From assembly GCA_021776095.1 (NCBI GenBank), contig JAJFGO010000118.1, forward strand, positions 1 through 64,000: a stretch of 64,000 bases of DNA, in the 5' to 3' direction. Positions 33,203 to 42,129 of this stretch are shown one piece after another (the first letter of the stretch is position 1; every line of letters begins with the position of its first letter). Both the position numbers and the translations under genes were made by a program. The notes beneath the pieces were generated by a model. That model searched no databases. It had not been told where the DNA came from and was given only the letters and a program-made list of their open reading frames with translations. Source of the DNA: Kiloniellaceae bacterium. Lineage in GTDB: Bacteria; Pseudomonadota; Alphaproteobacteria; Kiloniellales; J153.

Positions 33203-33772
33203 ATGACCGACGATCCAGACAGTATTCGCACCTCTTCGCCTGAATTAGTGGTCGAGGTGCGTACATCCAGCCCACTTTGGCGGGCCCGCCTGCCCGAGGC
33301 GCCGGTCCTGGTCGAGCGCGCGGCACGCGCCGCGCTCGCTGGTGCCGAGCCCGGGCGGATGGGCGCGGGCGCGACCCTCGAGACCAGCTTTCTCTTGGCC
33401 GATGACGCCCAACTGCGCCGCTTGAACCGCGACTTTCGGGGCCGAGACAAGCCGACCAACGTGCTGTCTTTTCCCGCCGAAGACGACGATCCGGAGGCGC
33501 CGAGCGAAGCGGACGATACCGGGCCGCGCTTGCTTGGCGACGTCGCGCTTGCGTTCGAGACGATTGAGCGCGAAGCCGCGGCGCAATCCAAGCCGCTGGC
33601 GGAGCATCTCAGCCACTTGGCCGTGCACGGGGTGTTGCACTTGCTCGGCTACGATCACGCCGCGCCGCGGGAGGCGACGCGCATGGAGCGGCTGGAGGCG
33701 GCCGTTCTGGCCAGCCTTGGCATCGCTGACCCCTACGTGCCCGCCGGTTGCCCGGAAGAGGCGGCGTCATGA
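33203..33772 (+). CDS. ybeY: Endoribonuclease YbeY (16S rRNA maturation)
   Basis: About 189 residues. The zinc-binding site is HGVLHLLGYDH (H-x3-H-x5-H), and LNRDFRGRDKPTNVLSFPAE is the conserved substrate-side block. It acts in 16S rRNA 3' processing and ribosome quality control. The ATG at 33203 lies 13 bases after the phoH stop; a longer in-frame extension inside phoH was rejected. The stop overlaps the corC start (ATGA). Confidence 0.95.
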   Translation: MTDDPDSIRTSSPELVVEVRTSSPLWRARLPEAPVLVERAARAALAGAEPGRMGAGATLETSFLLADDAQLRRLNRDFRGRDKPTNVLSFPAEDDDPEAPSEADDTGPRLLGDVALAFETIEREAAAQSKPLAEHLSHLAVHGVLHLLGYDHAAPREATRMERLEAAVLASLGIADPYVPAGCPEEAAS

Positions 33773-34707
33773 GCGAGATCTCTAATGGCCGCAACGGCGC
33801 GCGTGCCGCCAACGGAGAAACGCCGCGCACCGGGCTTTGGCAAAAGCTGCGCAGCCTGTTCGGCGCGCGTAACGGCGACACCCACCTGCGTGAGGCGATC
33901 GAGGAGATCATCGGCGAGGTCGAGGATCATAGTGCCGAGCAGCAAGATGCCGGCCCCATCGGCAGCCACGAGAAGCTGCTGCTCGCCAATATCCTGAAGC
34001 TGCGTCATGTCACGGCGTACGATGTCATGGTGCCACGCGCGGATATCGTCTCGCTCGATATCACGGCCAGCCTGGATCAGGCTCTGGAGACCTTGATCGA
34101 GGAGGGCCATTCGCGCCTGCCGGTCTACCGCGAGAACCTGGACGATGTGGTCGGCTTGGTCCACATCAAGGATGTCTTGCCCGTGGTTCGCAAGGGCGGG
34201 GATTTCGATCTGGCCACGATCTTGCGCGATGTTTCGATCGTGGCGCCGTCCATGCCGGCCCTGGATCTATTGCTGGAAATGCGTCTAAAGCGGCTGCATC
34301 AGGCGGTCGTGGTCGATGAATTCGGTGGCATCGACGGCTTGGTCACCATCGAGGATTTAATCGAGCAAATCGTCGGCGAGATCGAAGACGAACACGACGT
34401 GGACGAAGGGCCAAAGCTGGTTGAGCGCCCCGACGGCTCGCTGATCGCCGATGCCCGTGCGGAGATCGCCGAATTCGAAGAGCGATGCGGCGCCGTGCTT
34501 TCGGCGGAGGAGCGTGAGGAGGATATCGATACCTTGGGCGGCCTCGTGTTCTATCTGGCGGACCGCGTGCCGACCCGCGGGGAGTTGATCCATCATCCTC
34601 ATTCCGGCATTACCTTTGAGGTGTTGGAAGCCGATCCCCGGCGCATCAAGCGGCTGCGGCTGCGGGATCTGCCCCAGGGCGCCGGTGCGGCTGGAGACAA
34701 TGACTAA
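33769..34707 (+). CDS. corC: CorC/HlyC-family CBS-domain protein
   Basis: A 312-residue cytoplasmic protein. Two CBS domains occupy about residues 80-200 (VMVPRADIVSLD; VVVDEFGGIDGLVTIEDL), followed by the CorC_HlyC domain (TLGGLVFYLADRVPTRGE). No transmembrane DUF21 domain is present, so it is the soluble CorC type associated with magnesium/cobalt efflux. It sits between ybeY and lnt, the usual order. Its TAA overlaps the lnt start by eight bases. Confidence 0.92.
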   Translation: MSEISNGRNGARAANGETPRTGLWQKLRSLFGARNGDTHLREAIEEIIGEVEDHSAEQQDAGPIGSHEKLLLANILKLRHVTAYDVMVPRADIVSLDITASLDQALETLIEEGHSRLPVYRENLDDVVGLVHIKDVLPVVRKGGDFDLATILRDVSIVAPSMPALDLLLEMRLKRLHQAVVVDEFGGIDGLVTIEDLIEQIVGEIEDEHDVDEGPKLVERPDGSLIADARAEIAEFEERCGAVLSAEEREEDIDTLGGLVFYLADRVPTRGELIHHPHSGITFEVLEADPRRIKRLRLRDLPQGAGAAGDND

Positions 34708-36325
34708 GCCGGCGGTTGACCCGACGGCGGCCCCGAGATTTCTGACCGATTGGCGCGCCGTTCCCGTGCGTCTGGCTCAAGGCGTCGCGGCCCTACGTGG
34801 CTGGCGCCGCTACCTGTTGGCCATGGCGCTCGGCGCCTGCGCGACTCTCGCCTTCGCGCCCATGCACCTGGTTCCGTTTCTGGTACCCGCCTTCACCGGT
34901 TTGCTTTGGTTGCTCGACGGTGCCCGGCGCCCGCGCGAGGCGGCCGCCCTGGGGTGGTGCTTCGGGTTCGGTCACATGGCCACCGGCCTTTACTGGGTCG
35001 GGCTCGCCTTTCTGGTCGATGCCGAGCGATTTGCCGCCTTGCTGCCGGTCGCGGTCGGTGCCATGGGGGGTGGTATGGCCTTGTTCCCAGCCCTTTCGGT
35101 CCTGGCGACCTGGACCATCTGCCGTCGCTGGGGCCTGCCCGGTCCGGCCCGGGTATTAGTCCTGGCGGGGTTTTGGCTGGCCGTGGAATGGGTGCGGTCC
35201 TGGGTATTGACCGGCTTTCCCTGGAACCTGGTGGGGAATGTCTGGAGCTTCTCGCCCGAAATGTTGCAGATCGCCGCCCTCGGCGGCGTCTGGATCCTGT
35301 CCCTTCTAACGGTTCTAGCCGCCGCCGCGCCGGCGGTACTTGGCGAGGTTTCCGATCCGATCCATGCGCGCGCGCGCGGGCGGGGCCGGTTTGTCGCTGT
35401 GGCTCTGGGTATCTTGATCGCGGTTTGGCTGGGCGGGGCTTGGCGTCTGGCTGGGGCCCCGGCAGTCGGCGAAGCGGTGGTTGAGGGGGTGCGGCTTCGT
35501 TTGGTTCAAGCCAGTATCGAGCAATCGCTCAAATGGGAACCCAGCTTGCGCTTGGGTAACATGCGGCGCCAGGTCGGCCTGAGCGTCGGCCCGGGTTTCG
35601 AAAAAGTGACCCATGTGATCTGGCCGGAGACAGCGGTGCCGTTCCTCTTGGACCAGGACGAGGGGCTGCGCCGCTATCTCGGCCGCGCGGTGCCTCCCGG
35701 CGGCGCCCTGGTGACCGGCGCGCCGCGTGGCAACTCGGCCCAGGTCTGGAACAGTATCCTGGCCCTCGACACCCAAGGCCGGATGACGGCGCGCTACGAC
35801 AAGCATCACTTGGTGCCCTTCGGCGAGTATGTGCCGTTCCGAACGATCCTGCCGATAGAGCGACTGGCACCCGGCAACATCGATTTTACCCCCGGGCCCG
35901 GCCTTGACATCATGGCCCTTCCCGGAGCGCCGCCAGCCAGCCCCCTGGTTTGCTACGAGATCATATTTCCCGGGCAGGTGGTTCCGGCGGGGCCGCGGCC
36001 GGGCTGGTTGCTCAACCTCACCAACGATGCCTGGTTTGGGACCAGTATCGGTCCGCATCAGCATTTTTCCAGCGCCCGTCTGCGCGCGGTTGAGGAGGGC
36101 CTTCCCCTGGTCCGGGCTGCGAATACTGGGGTAAGCGCTGTTGTCGACGGCTATGGCCGGGTAATCGCGCGGCTGGGCCTCAACGAAGTTGGCGTCCTTG
36201 ATGTTGATTTGCCAAGTCCAGTTCTTGGTAAAAACTTGTTTGTATTAGTTGGAAATTGGTCGGTCTTATTTCTAATCTTTTGTACCACAATTGCTCTTTT
36301 CGTATTGAGAAGACTTTTTCCCTGA
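34700..36325 (+). CDS. lnt: Apolipoprotein N-acyltransferase
   Basis: A 541-residue inner-membrane enzyme that adds the third acyl chain to lipoproteins. About six N-terminal helices (residues 30-230) precede a periplasmic nitrilase-like domain. The catalytic triad is seen as Glu in VIWPETAVPF, Lys in YDKHHLVPFGEYVPF and Cys in LVCYEIIFP. One more helix follows at the C-terminus (LFLIFCTTIALFVL). The last 60 codons and the following 100 bases are noticeably more AT-rich than the gene body. Confidence 0.95.
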   Translation: MTKPAVDPTAAPRFLTDWRAVPVRLAQGVAALRGWRRYLLAMALGACATLAFAPMHLVPFLVPAFTGLLWLLDGARRPREAAALGWCFGFGHMATGLYWVGLAFLVDAERFAALLPVAVGAMGGGMALFPALSVLATWTICRRWGLPGPARVLVLAGFWLAVEWVRSWVLTGFPWNLVGNVWSFSPEMLQIAALGGVWILSLLTVLAAAAPAVLGEVSDPIHARARGRGRFVAVALGILIAVWLGGAWRLAGAPAVGEAVVEGVRLRLVQASIEQSLKWEPSLRLGNMRRQVGLSVGPGFEKVTHVIWPETAVPFLLDQDEGLRRYLGRAVPPGGALVTGAPRGNSAQVWNSILALDTQGRMTARYDKHHLVPFGEYVPFRTILPIERLAPGNIDFTPGPGLDIMALPGAPPASPLVCYEIIFPGQVVPAGPRPGWLLNLTNDAWFGTSIGPHQHFSSARLRAVEEGLPLVRAANTGVSAVVDGYGRVIARLGLNEVGVLDVDLPSPVLGKNLFVLVGNWSVLFLIFCTTIALFVLRRLFP

Positions 36326-36437
36326 AGTAAATAAGTTCTGTGGATTGCAGTGTCGGCGGTTTTTCTGCGACTTCGGTTGCATACGTTGGTATTCTTGCAA
36401 CTTCAGAGGGCATTTTGCGGCGAAAGGAAACGATATC

Positions 36438-36914
36438 ATGATGCGCGTACAGGAGCGCAGGGGCAGGGCAGCACCAGGAGGGCCGAACCCAGTTGATGTT
36501 CACGTCGGCGCGCGGGTTCGCCTGAGGCGGACCTTGCTTGGGCTGAGCCAGGAAAAGCTCGGCGAAGCGATCGGGTTAACGTTTCAGCAGGTTCAAAAAT
36601 ACGAGCGCGGCGCGAACAGGATCGGGTCCAGCCGGCTGTTCGATCTTTCGCGGGTTCTCGACGTGCCGGTCGGTTTCTTTTTCGAGGACATGCCGACCAG
36701 TGTGTCGTCGTGCTCCCCGGCTCAGGTTCGGGGAAACGAGATGGCGATGCGTGGCGCCGCTGAGGAAAGTGCCAATTATGAGGCCGATCCCATGGCTCGG
36801 CGTGAGACCTTGGAACTGGTCCGGGCCTACTACAAGATCAAAGACCCTGCCGTTCGTAAGAAGCTCTTCGATATGACCAAGGCCCTGGGCAACGCCGCTG
36901 CCAGGGAAGATTAG
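36438..36914 (+). CDS. XRE-family helix-turn-helix regulator
   Basis: A 158-residue protein. Residues 22-77 form a lambda-repressor-like HTH: VGARVRLRRTLLGLSQEKL, then FQQVQKYERGANRI and LFDLSRVLDVPVGFFFED. The C-terminal tail has a helical ETLELVRAYYKIKDPAVRKK segment common to the alphaproteobacterial group found upstream of metK. Start ATG 36438 is preceded by GAAAGGAAA; a second ATG is at 36441. The target is unknown. Confidence 0.9.
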   Translation: MMRVQERRGRAAPGGPNPVDVHVGARVRLRRTLLGLSQEKLGEAIGLTFQQVQKYERGANRIGSSRLFDLSRVLDVPVGFFFEDMPTSVSSCSPAQVRGNEMAMRGAAEESANYEADPMARRETLELVRAYYKIKDPAVRKKLFDMTKALGNAAARED

Positions 36915-37171
36915 CTTTTCCTTGGCGGCTAGTCCGACCTACCCAAAACCCCGAATCTGATCTGCCCTGGGCTCGCCGTCGCGGCCAAATCCCGGGTTTG
37001 TCCTTGACGCCGATATTCGCTCCTTTACAAATGCCGCCGAACGGTCTCAAACCGGCCGTCAGCCAATTTTCCTTCATTGGCGCCGCCTAATTCGTATTTG
37101 AGCGTGTCATTTCGGGCGCCTGCGGCGATTCTGGCGGCAGAGCCGGACGTAATCCTGGGAGGGTGCGAACC

Positions 37172-38344
37172 TTGAGTAAGAACAACTACCTCTTTACGAG
37201 CGAATCGGTATCCGAGGGTCATCCCGACAAGGTTTGCGACCGCGTTTCCGACGCTATTGTGGACACTTTCCTGGGTCACGACCCGTACTCTCGGGTCGCG
37301 GTCGAGACCTTGTCCACCACCAACCAAATCGTCCTGGCGGGCGAGGTGCGGGGCCCGGCCGAAGTCACGCCGGAGTTGATCGAACAGGTCGTGCGCCACG
37401 CGATCAAGGATATCGGCTACGAGCAAGAGGGCTTTCACTGGCAGCACCTGAAGCTGGAAAACCTGATCCACGAGCAGTCCGCCGACATCGCGCAAGGCGT
37501 CGACGCGGCCGGCAACAAGGACGAAGGTGCCGGCGATCAAGGCATTATGTTTGGCTATGCCTGCGACGAGACCGAGCATCTAATGCCCGCGCCGATTCAT
37601 CTGTCCCACAGCATTCTGCATTCCCTGGCCGAAGCCCGTCATTCCGGCGCAGAGCCGGGCCTGGGTCCGGATTCTAAAAGCCAAGTCACCTTGGAATATC
37701 GAGGGGGCAAGCCGGTGCGCGCGACCTCCATCGTGGTCTCGACCCAGCACGCGGAGGATTTGGATCAAGAGGCGGTGCGCGAAATCGTGCGCCCGCACGT
37801 GGTTAATTGCTTGCCCGAAGGCTGGATGTGCGCGGAACAGGATTTTTACGTCAACCCGACCGGGCGCTTCGTGATCGGCGGTCCGGACGGCGACGCCGGT
37901 TTGACCGGGCGCAAAATCATCGTCGACACCTATGGCGGCGCGGCGCCCCACGGCGGCGGCGCCTTTTCCGGCAAGGACCCGACAAAGGTCGACCGCTCGG
38001 CTGCCTATGCCGCGCGCTACCTGGCCAAGAACGTGGTCGGCGCCGGCTTGGCCACCAGCTGCACCATTCAGCTGTCCTATGCCATCGGCGTAGCGAAGCC
38101 CCTTTCGGTTTTCGTCTATACCCACGACACAGGGCAGGTCGATGAAGAGCGCCTGGGCGCGGCTTTGCTGGACCTGGTCGATCTCAGCCCGCGCGGCATT
38201 CGTGAACGCCTTGGCTTGAGCCGGCCGATCTATGCGCGTACCGCCGCCTACGGGCATTTCGGCCGCGCGCCCGAACCCGATGGCGGGTTCTCCTGGGAGC
38301 GGCTCGATCTCGCTGCCGAGCTGAAATCGGCGTTCAACGGCTGA
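37172..38344 (+). CDS. metK: S-adenosylmethionine synthetase
   Basis: A 390-residue enzyme making SAM from methionine and [23 protein letters not shown] opens the N-terminal domain, [12 protein letters not shown] is the adenosine-binding signature and [16 protein letters not shown] the phosphate-binding P-loop-like signature. The TTG start at 37172 has GGAGG nine bases upstream. GTG 37163 would put that site against the start codon and was rejected. Product SAM supplies the several methyltransferases in this window. The 257-base leader was examined for a riboswitch; none could be supported. Confidence 0.95.
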   Translation: MSKNNYLFTSESVSEGHPDKVCDRVSDAIVDTFLGHDPYSRVAVETLSTTNQIVLAGEVRGPAEVTPELIEQVVRHAIKDIGYEQEGFHWQHLKLENLIHEQSADIAQGVDAAGNKDEGAGDQGIMFGYACDETEHLMPAPIHLSHSILHSLAEARHSGAEPGLGPDSKSQVTLEYRGGKPVRATSIVVSTQHAEDLDQEAVREIVRPHVVNCLPEGWMCAEQDFYVNPTGRFVIGGPDGDAGLTGRKIIVDTYGGAAPHGGGAFSGKDPTKVDRSAAYAARYLAKNVVGAGLATSCTIQLSYAIGVAKPLSVFVYTHDTGQVDEERLGAALLDLVDLSPRGIRERLGLSRPIYARTAAYGHFGRAPEPDGGFSWERLDLAAELKSAFNG

Positions 38345-38361
38345 GGCCCTCGTCGGGCGTC

Positions 38362-39072
38362 ATGAGCGGCCAGCCGGCCGGGCCGCGGCGCGCCTTTTAC
38401 GTCCGCCGGGCGGGCCGACCCCTGCGGACCGGTGCACGAGCCCTGTTGCGGGACCTCCTGCCCAAGCTTGCCGTCGAATTGCCGCCGCCGGGGGTCTTGT
38501 TGGACCCAGCCGCGCTGTTCGCCGCGCCGGAGTGCCCGCTGTGGCTGGAAATCGGTTTCGGCGCGGGCGAGCATTTGGCCTGGCAGGCCGCGCGCCATGG
38601 CGAGGTCGGGCTGATTGGCGCCGAAGTCTTCGTTCAGGGGGTCGCTCGCCTGTTGAGCCGTATCAACCAGGCTGGGCTAACCAATGTGCGGATCTACCGT
38701 GGCGATGCTCAGGACCTCTTGGCCGCCTTGCCACCAAGCGCGTTAAGCCGGGTCTTCATCCTGTTTCCCGACCCCTGGCCCAAGAAACGGCACCATAAAC
38801 GGCGCATCGTGCGGCGCGATATCCTGGACCGCTTGGCCGAAACCATGTGCGATGGCGCTGAATTGCGCCTTGCGACCGATGACATGGACTATGCCGCCTG
38901 GATGCTCGAGCGCCTGGGTGCCCACCCGGCTTTCGAATGGCTGGCCCGGGGTCCGGGGGATTGGCGGGCCCGGCCGGAAGATTGGCCGCCGACCCGCTAT
39001 GAGGCCAAGGCCCTTGAACAAGGCCGTCAGCCTGTCTATTTGGCCTTCAGGCGGAGGCTCCGCGGAGCCTAG
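38362..39072 (+). CDS. trmB: tRNA (guanine-N7-)-methyltransferase
   Basis: A 236-residue methyltransferase. SAM motif WLEIGFGAGEHL, then LIGAEVFVQG and the TrmB signature ILFPDPWPKKRHHKRR, with LATDDMDYAAWM and TRYEAKALEQGR at the end. It methylates G46 of tRNA. It lies 17 bases after metK, so co-transcription with its cofactor-producing enzyme is likely. Confidence 0.94.
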   Translation: MSGQPAGPRRAFYVRRAGRPLRTGARALLRDLLPKLAVELPPPGVLLDPAALFAAPECPLWLEIGFGAGEHLAWQAARHGEVGLIGAEVFVQGVARLLSRINQAGLTNVRIYRGDAQDLLAALPPSALSRVFILFPDPWPKKRHHKRRIVRRDILDRLAETMCDGAELRLATDDMDYAAWMLERLGAHPAFEWLARGPGDWRARPEDWPPTRYEAKALEQGRQPVYLAFRRRLRGA

Positions 39073-39199
39073 GGCGGGCTGTTCTGTGGCCCGGCGCCGC
39101 GGGAGAAAGCCCTTGCGGGAGGCCGGGTTCCGGCGGTAAGGTTGCCGCCAAATTAGGACGAGGTGCCATTGTACAGGCGCCCGTCGGGTCGCCGAAGCG

Positions 39200-39222
39200 G
39201 TGGGCCTCTGGCCCACTTTTTT
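39200..39222 (+). terminator. Strong rho-independent terminator before rimP
   Basis: GTGGGCC (39200-39206) and GGCCCAC (39210-39216) pair perfectly across a TCT loop and are followed by six T residues. It lies 127 bases after trmB and 34 bases before rimP. It may end the metK-trmB transcript or act as an attenuator in the rimP-nusA leader. Confidence 0.8.
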
Positions 39223-39256
39223 ATTTCCCTAAGGGTCTCGTGCCGCAGGCCGGGCC

Positions 39257-39820
39257 ATGGAGAGCCGCTTGGTGTCGCAAGCCAGCGAAGCTACGCGAAC
39301 GGAATTGTCCAAGACCAGCGTCGGCAAGGCCGCCGAGGTCGAACGCCTGATCGCCGGAACGGTCGAGTCCATGGGCTTCGACATCGTGCGGGTGATGCTT
39401 TCGGGCGATCGCCGGGCGCGGCTTCAAATCATGGCGGAACGCCGTGGCGGGGCCGGTATGCGGGTCGAGGACTGTGCTCAATTGAGCCGCGCGGTCGCGG
39501 CGGTGCTTGAGGTCGAGGACCCAATTGCCGGGGCCTATGAGCTTGAGGTCAGTTCCCCCGGCCTGGACCGGCCCTTGACCCGGCTGTCCGACTTCGACCG
39601 TTTCGCCGGCTTCGAGGCGAAGCTGGAAACCGATCGCCCGATCGACGGCCGGCGCCGCTGGCGCGGCCGCTTGCTCGGTATCGCCGGCGAAAGCGTGCGC
39701 TTGGAATCCGAAGACGGTGAGGTCGAGGTGCCGTTTCACGACCTTGTCAAGGCCAAGCTGGTGCTCAACGACGAATTGCTCTCCGCCGCCAGTTCGGCCG
39801 AGGACCAACTTCAGATCTGA
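39257..39820 (+). CDS. rimP: Ribosome maturation factor RimP
   Basis: A 187-residue protein. Blocks VESMGFDIVRVMLSGDRRARLQIM, CAQLSRAVAAVLEVEDPI and YELEVSSPGLDRPLTRLSDF are diagnostic (only parts quoted), followed by a C-terminal SH3-like domain. It binds the 30S subunit during late assembly. It starts the conserved rimP-nusA-ylxR-infB-rbfA-truB operon. Confidence 0.94.
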   Translation: MESRLVSQASEATRTELSKTSVGKAAEVERLIAGTVESMGFDIVRVMLSGDRRARLQIMAERRGGAGMRVEDCAQLSRAVAAVLEVEDPIAGAYELEVSSPGLDRPLTRLSDFDRFAGFEAKLETDRPIDGRRRWRGRLLGIAGESVRLESEDGEVEVPFHDLVKAKLVLNDELLSAASSAEDQLQI

Positions 39821-39840
39821 ACCGAGAAAGCGAACAAGCG

Positions 39841-41439
39841 ATGGATACGACCGCGCTGTCCCGAACCGAACTGTTACAGGTGGCCGACGCTGTCGCCCGC
39901 GAAAAGAGCATCGAGCCCGAGGAAGTGCTCGAGGCCATGGAGCAGGCGATTTCCAAGGCTGGCCGTGCGAAATACGGCGCCGAGCACGATATTCGCGCCG
40001 AGATCGACCGAAAGACCGGCGCTGTCCACCTAAAGCGGTACCGCGAGGTAACCGACGAGATTGAGAATGAGACCACTCAAATCACGGTCAAGGACGCGCA
40101 GGCCAGCGAACCGGGTATCGAGGCCGGACAGTTCATCATCGACGAGTTACCGCCGATCGATTTGGGCCGAATTGCGGCCCAGACCGCGAAGCAAGTCATT
40201 GTCCAGAAAGTGCGCGAAGCCGAGCGCCAGCGCCAGTTCCGCGAGTACAAGGACCGGGTTGGCGAGGTCGTCAACGGGATCGTCAAGCGTAACGAGTTCG
40301 GCAATGTGACGATCGAATTGGGCCGTGCCGAGGCCATGATGCGCCGGGACGAATCCCTGCCGCGCGAGTCCTTTCGCACGGGCGACCGGGTCCGCGCCTA
40401 TATTTACGATGTGCGGGAGGAACTGCGCGGACCGCAGATCTTTGTCTCGCGCAGCCATCCGCAATTCATGGCCAAGTTGTTCGCGCAGGAAGTGCCGGAG
40501 ATTTACGACAGCATTATCGAGATCAAGTCGGTCGCGCGCGATCCGGGCAGCCGCGCCAAGATCGCGGTTATTTCGCACGATTCCTCGATCGATCCGGTCG
40601 GCGCCTGTGTCGGCATGCGCGGCAGCCGGGTTCAAGCGGTGGTCGGCGAGTTGCAGGGCGAGAAGATCGACATCATTCCCTGGTCCGCCGATACGGCGAC
40701 CTTCGTGGTCAACGCCCTGGCCCCGGCCGAGGTGACCAAGGTCGTGCTCGACGAGGAGCAGGGGCGTATCGAGGTGGTCGTGCCCGACGAGCAGCTGTCG
40801 CTCGCCATCGGGCGACGCGGGCAGAACGTCCGCCTGGCTTCCATGCTGACCGGATGGGACATCGACATTCTGACCGAGGAAGAGGAATCGCGCCGGCGCC
40901 AGGAAGAGATGCGACAGCGCTCGCAAATGTTCATCGAGGCGTTGGACGTCGACGACGTGATCGCCCACCTGCTTGTGGCTGAGGGCTTCGTGTCCCTGGA
41001 ACAGGTCGCTTTCGTGCCGGTTGCCGAGCTGGCCACCATCGAGGGATTCGACGATGAGGTCGCCGAGGAGTTGCGGGTCCGCGCGCGCAACCACCTGGCT
41101 GAGCTGGACCGGAAGAGCGAGGAGCGCCGCCGGGAGTTGGGGGTGAGCGACGAACTGGCCAAGCTGCCGGGACTCGGCGCCCAGATCGTGGTCAAGCTGG
41201 GCGAAAGCGGGATCAAGACGCTCGATGACCTGGGCGATCTGGCGAGCGACGAGTTGACCGAGCTGTTGGGCGATCTGGCCGACGGACTGAGCGATCCGGA
41301 CGCGATCATCATGGCGGCCCGGGCTCACTGGTTCGACGACGAGGACGTTGCTGCCCCGGACGACTCTGCCACAGATGCCGCCACGCCCGAGGCCGAAGCG
41401 GCCAACGGCGCGACCGGCGCCGAAAATTCCGTGGCCTAG
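39841..41439 (+). CDS. nusA: Transcription termination/antitermination factor NusA
   Basis: A 532-residue protein. An N-terminal RNA-polymerase-binding domain is followed by S1 ([11 protein letters not shown]), two KH domains ([34 protein letters not shown]) and two C-terminal acidic helix-hairpin-helix repeats ([30 protein letters not shown]). It modulates pausing, termination and rRNA antitermination. The acidic C-terminus resembles the extended alphaproteobacterial form. It lies 20 bases after rimP. Confidence 0.96.
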   Translation: MDTTALSRTELLQVADAVAREKSIEPEEVLEAMEQAISKAGRAKYGAEHDIRAEIDRKTGAVHLKRYREVTDEIENETTQITVKDAQASEPGIEAGQFIIDELPPIDLGRIAAQTAKQVIVQKVREAERQRQFREYKDRVGEVVNGIVKRNEFGNVTIELGRAEAMMRRDESLPRESFRTGDRVRAYIYDVREELRGPQIFVSRSHPQFMAKLFAQEVPEIYDSIIEIKSVARDPGSRAKIAVISHDSSIDPVGACVGMRGSRVQAVVGELQGEKIDIIPWSADTATFVVNALAPAEVTKVVLDEEQGRIEVVVPDEQLSLAIGRRGQNVRLASMLTGWDIDILTEEEESRRRQEEMRQRSQMFIEALDVDDVIAHLLVAEGFVSLEQVAFVPVAELATIEGFDDEVAEELRVRARNHLAELDRKSEERRRELGVSDELAKLPGLGAQIVVKLGESGIKTLDDLGDLASDELTELLGDLADGLSDPDAIIMAARAHWFDDEDVAAPDDSATDAATPEAEAANGATGAENSVA

Positions 41440-41463
41440 AGGGTCGAGGCCGGAGAGCCGAGC

Positions 41464-42129
41464 ATGATGCTTGCCATGGCACAGGATCGACCCGACACGC
41501 CATGTGCGTTGCCCGACGCGGGGCAATCGGATGCGGGGCCCATGCGCCGATGCATCGTCTCCGGCGCGGTTCTGCCCAAGGCGGCCTTGATCCGCTTCGC
41601 CGCCGGACCCGACGGCAGCGTGGTGCCGGACCTGGCGGAGAAGTTACCCGGCCGCGGATTATGGTTGTCGCCCAGCCGTGATGTGATACATACGGCCTGC
41701 GCTCGCAACGCCTTTGCCAAGGCGGCTAAGGCGCCGTTACGCTCGGCCCCCGATCTTGCCGATCAAGTGGAGCGCCTCATGGTTCGGCGCTGCATCGAAT
41801 TGCTTGGCATGGCACGGCGGGCGGGTCAGGCGGTCGGCGGCTTCGACAAGGTCGCAGGCCGGATTGTCACCGGTACGGCGGGCGTGTTGTTGCAAGCGCA
41901 CGACGCGGCCGAGGACGGCCGGCGAAAGTTACGGGCGATGGCGCGCGCACAAGGCGCGGCCCTGCCTGTCATCGAATGCTTGGACGCCCAGGAACTGGGG
42001 CAGGCTTTTGGTGACCGGCCCTATGTTCATGTCGCGCTAAATCGCGGCGCCTTGGCGCGGCGTTTGTGCGACGAGACGGCCCGCCTTACCGGGCTGCGCG
42101 GTGACCCCGCGCAAGCCGGACGACGCTGA
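41464..42129 (+). CDS. YlxR (DUF448) RNA-binding protein with C-terminal L7Ae-like domain
   Basis: A 221-residue protein. The YlxR domain (residues 27-100) shows [19 protein letters not shown] and [15 protein letters not shown]. The rest ([18 protein letters not shown], then [13 protein letters not shown]) matches the L7Ae/YlxQ RNA-binding fold, so this is the fused form typical of alphaproteobacteria. Function is probably in ribosome assembly or RNA metabolism. TGATG overlap couples it to infB. Start at 41464 (ATGATG) is the longest and is uncertain by a few codons. Confidence 0.88.
   Translation: MMLAMAQDRPDTPCALPDAGQSDAGPMRRCIVSGAVLPKAALIRFAAGPDGSVVPDLAEKLPGRGLWLSPSRDVIHTACARNAFAKAAKAPLRSAPDLADQVERLMVRRCIELLGMARRAGQAVGGFDKVAGRIVTGTAGVLLQAHDAAEDGRRKLRAMARAQGAALPVIECLDAQELGQAFGDRPYVHVALNRGALARRLCDETARLTGLRGDPAQAGRR

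Noticed and set aside
36915..37171. Possible SAM or SAH riboswitch in the metK leader
   Set aside because: No known conserved core could be matched by eye, and no terminator or anti-terminator pair was found.
40147..41526. A 459-codon open frame on the minus strand
   Set aside because: Antisense shadow of nusA.
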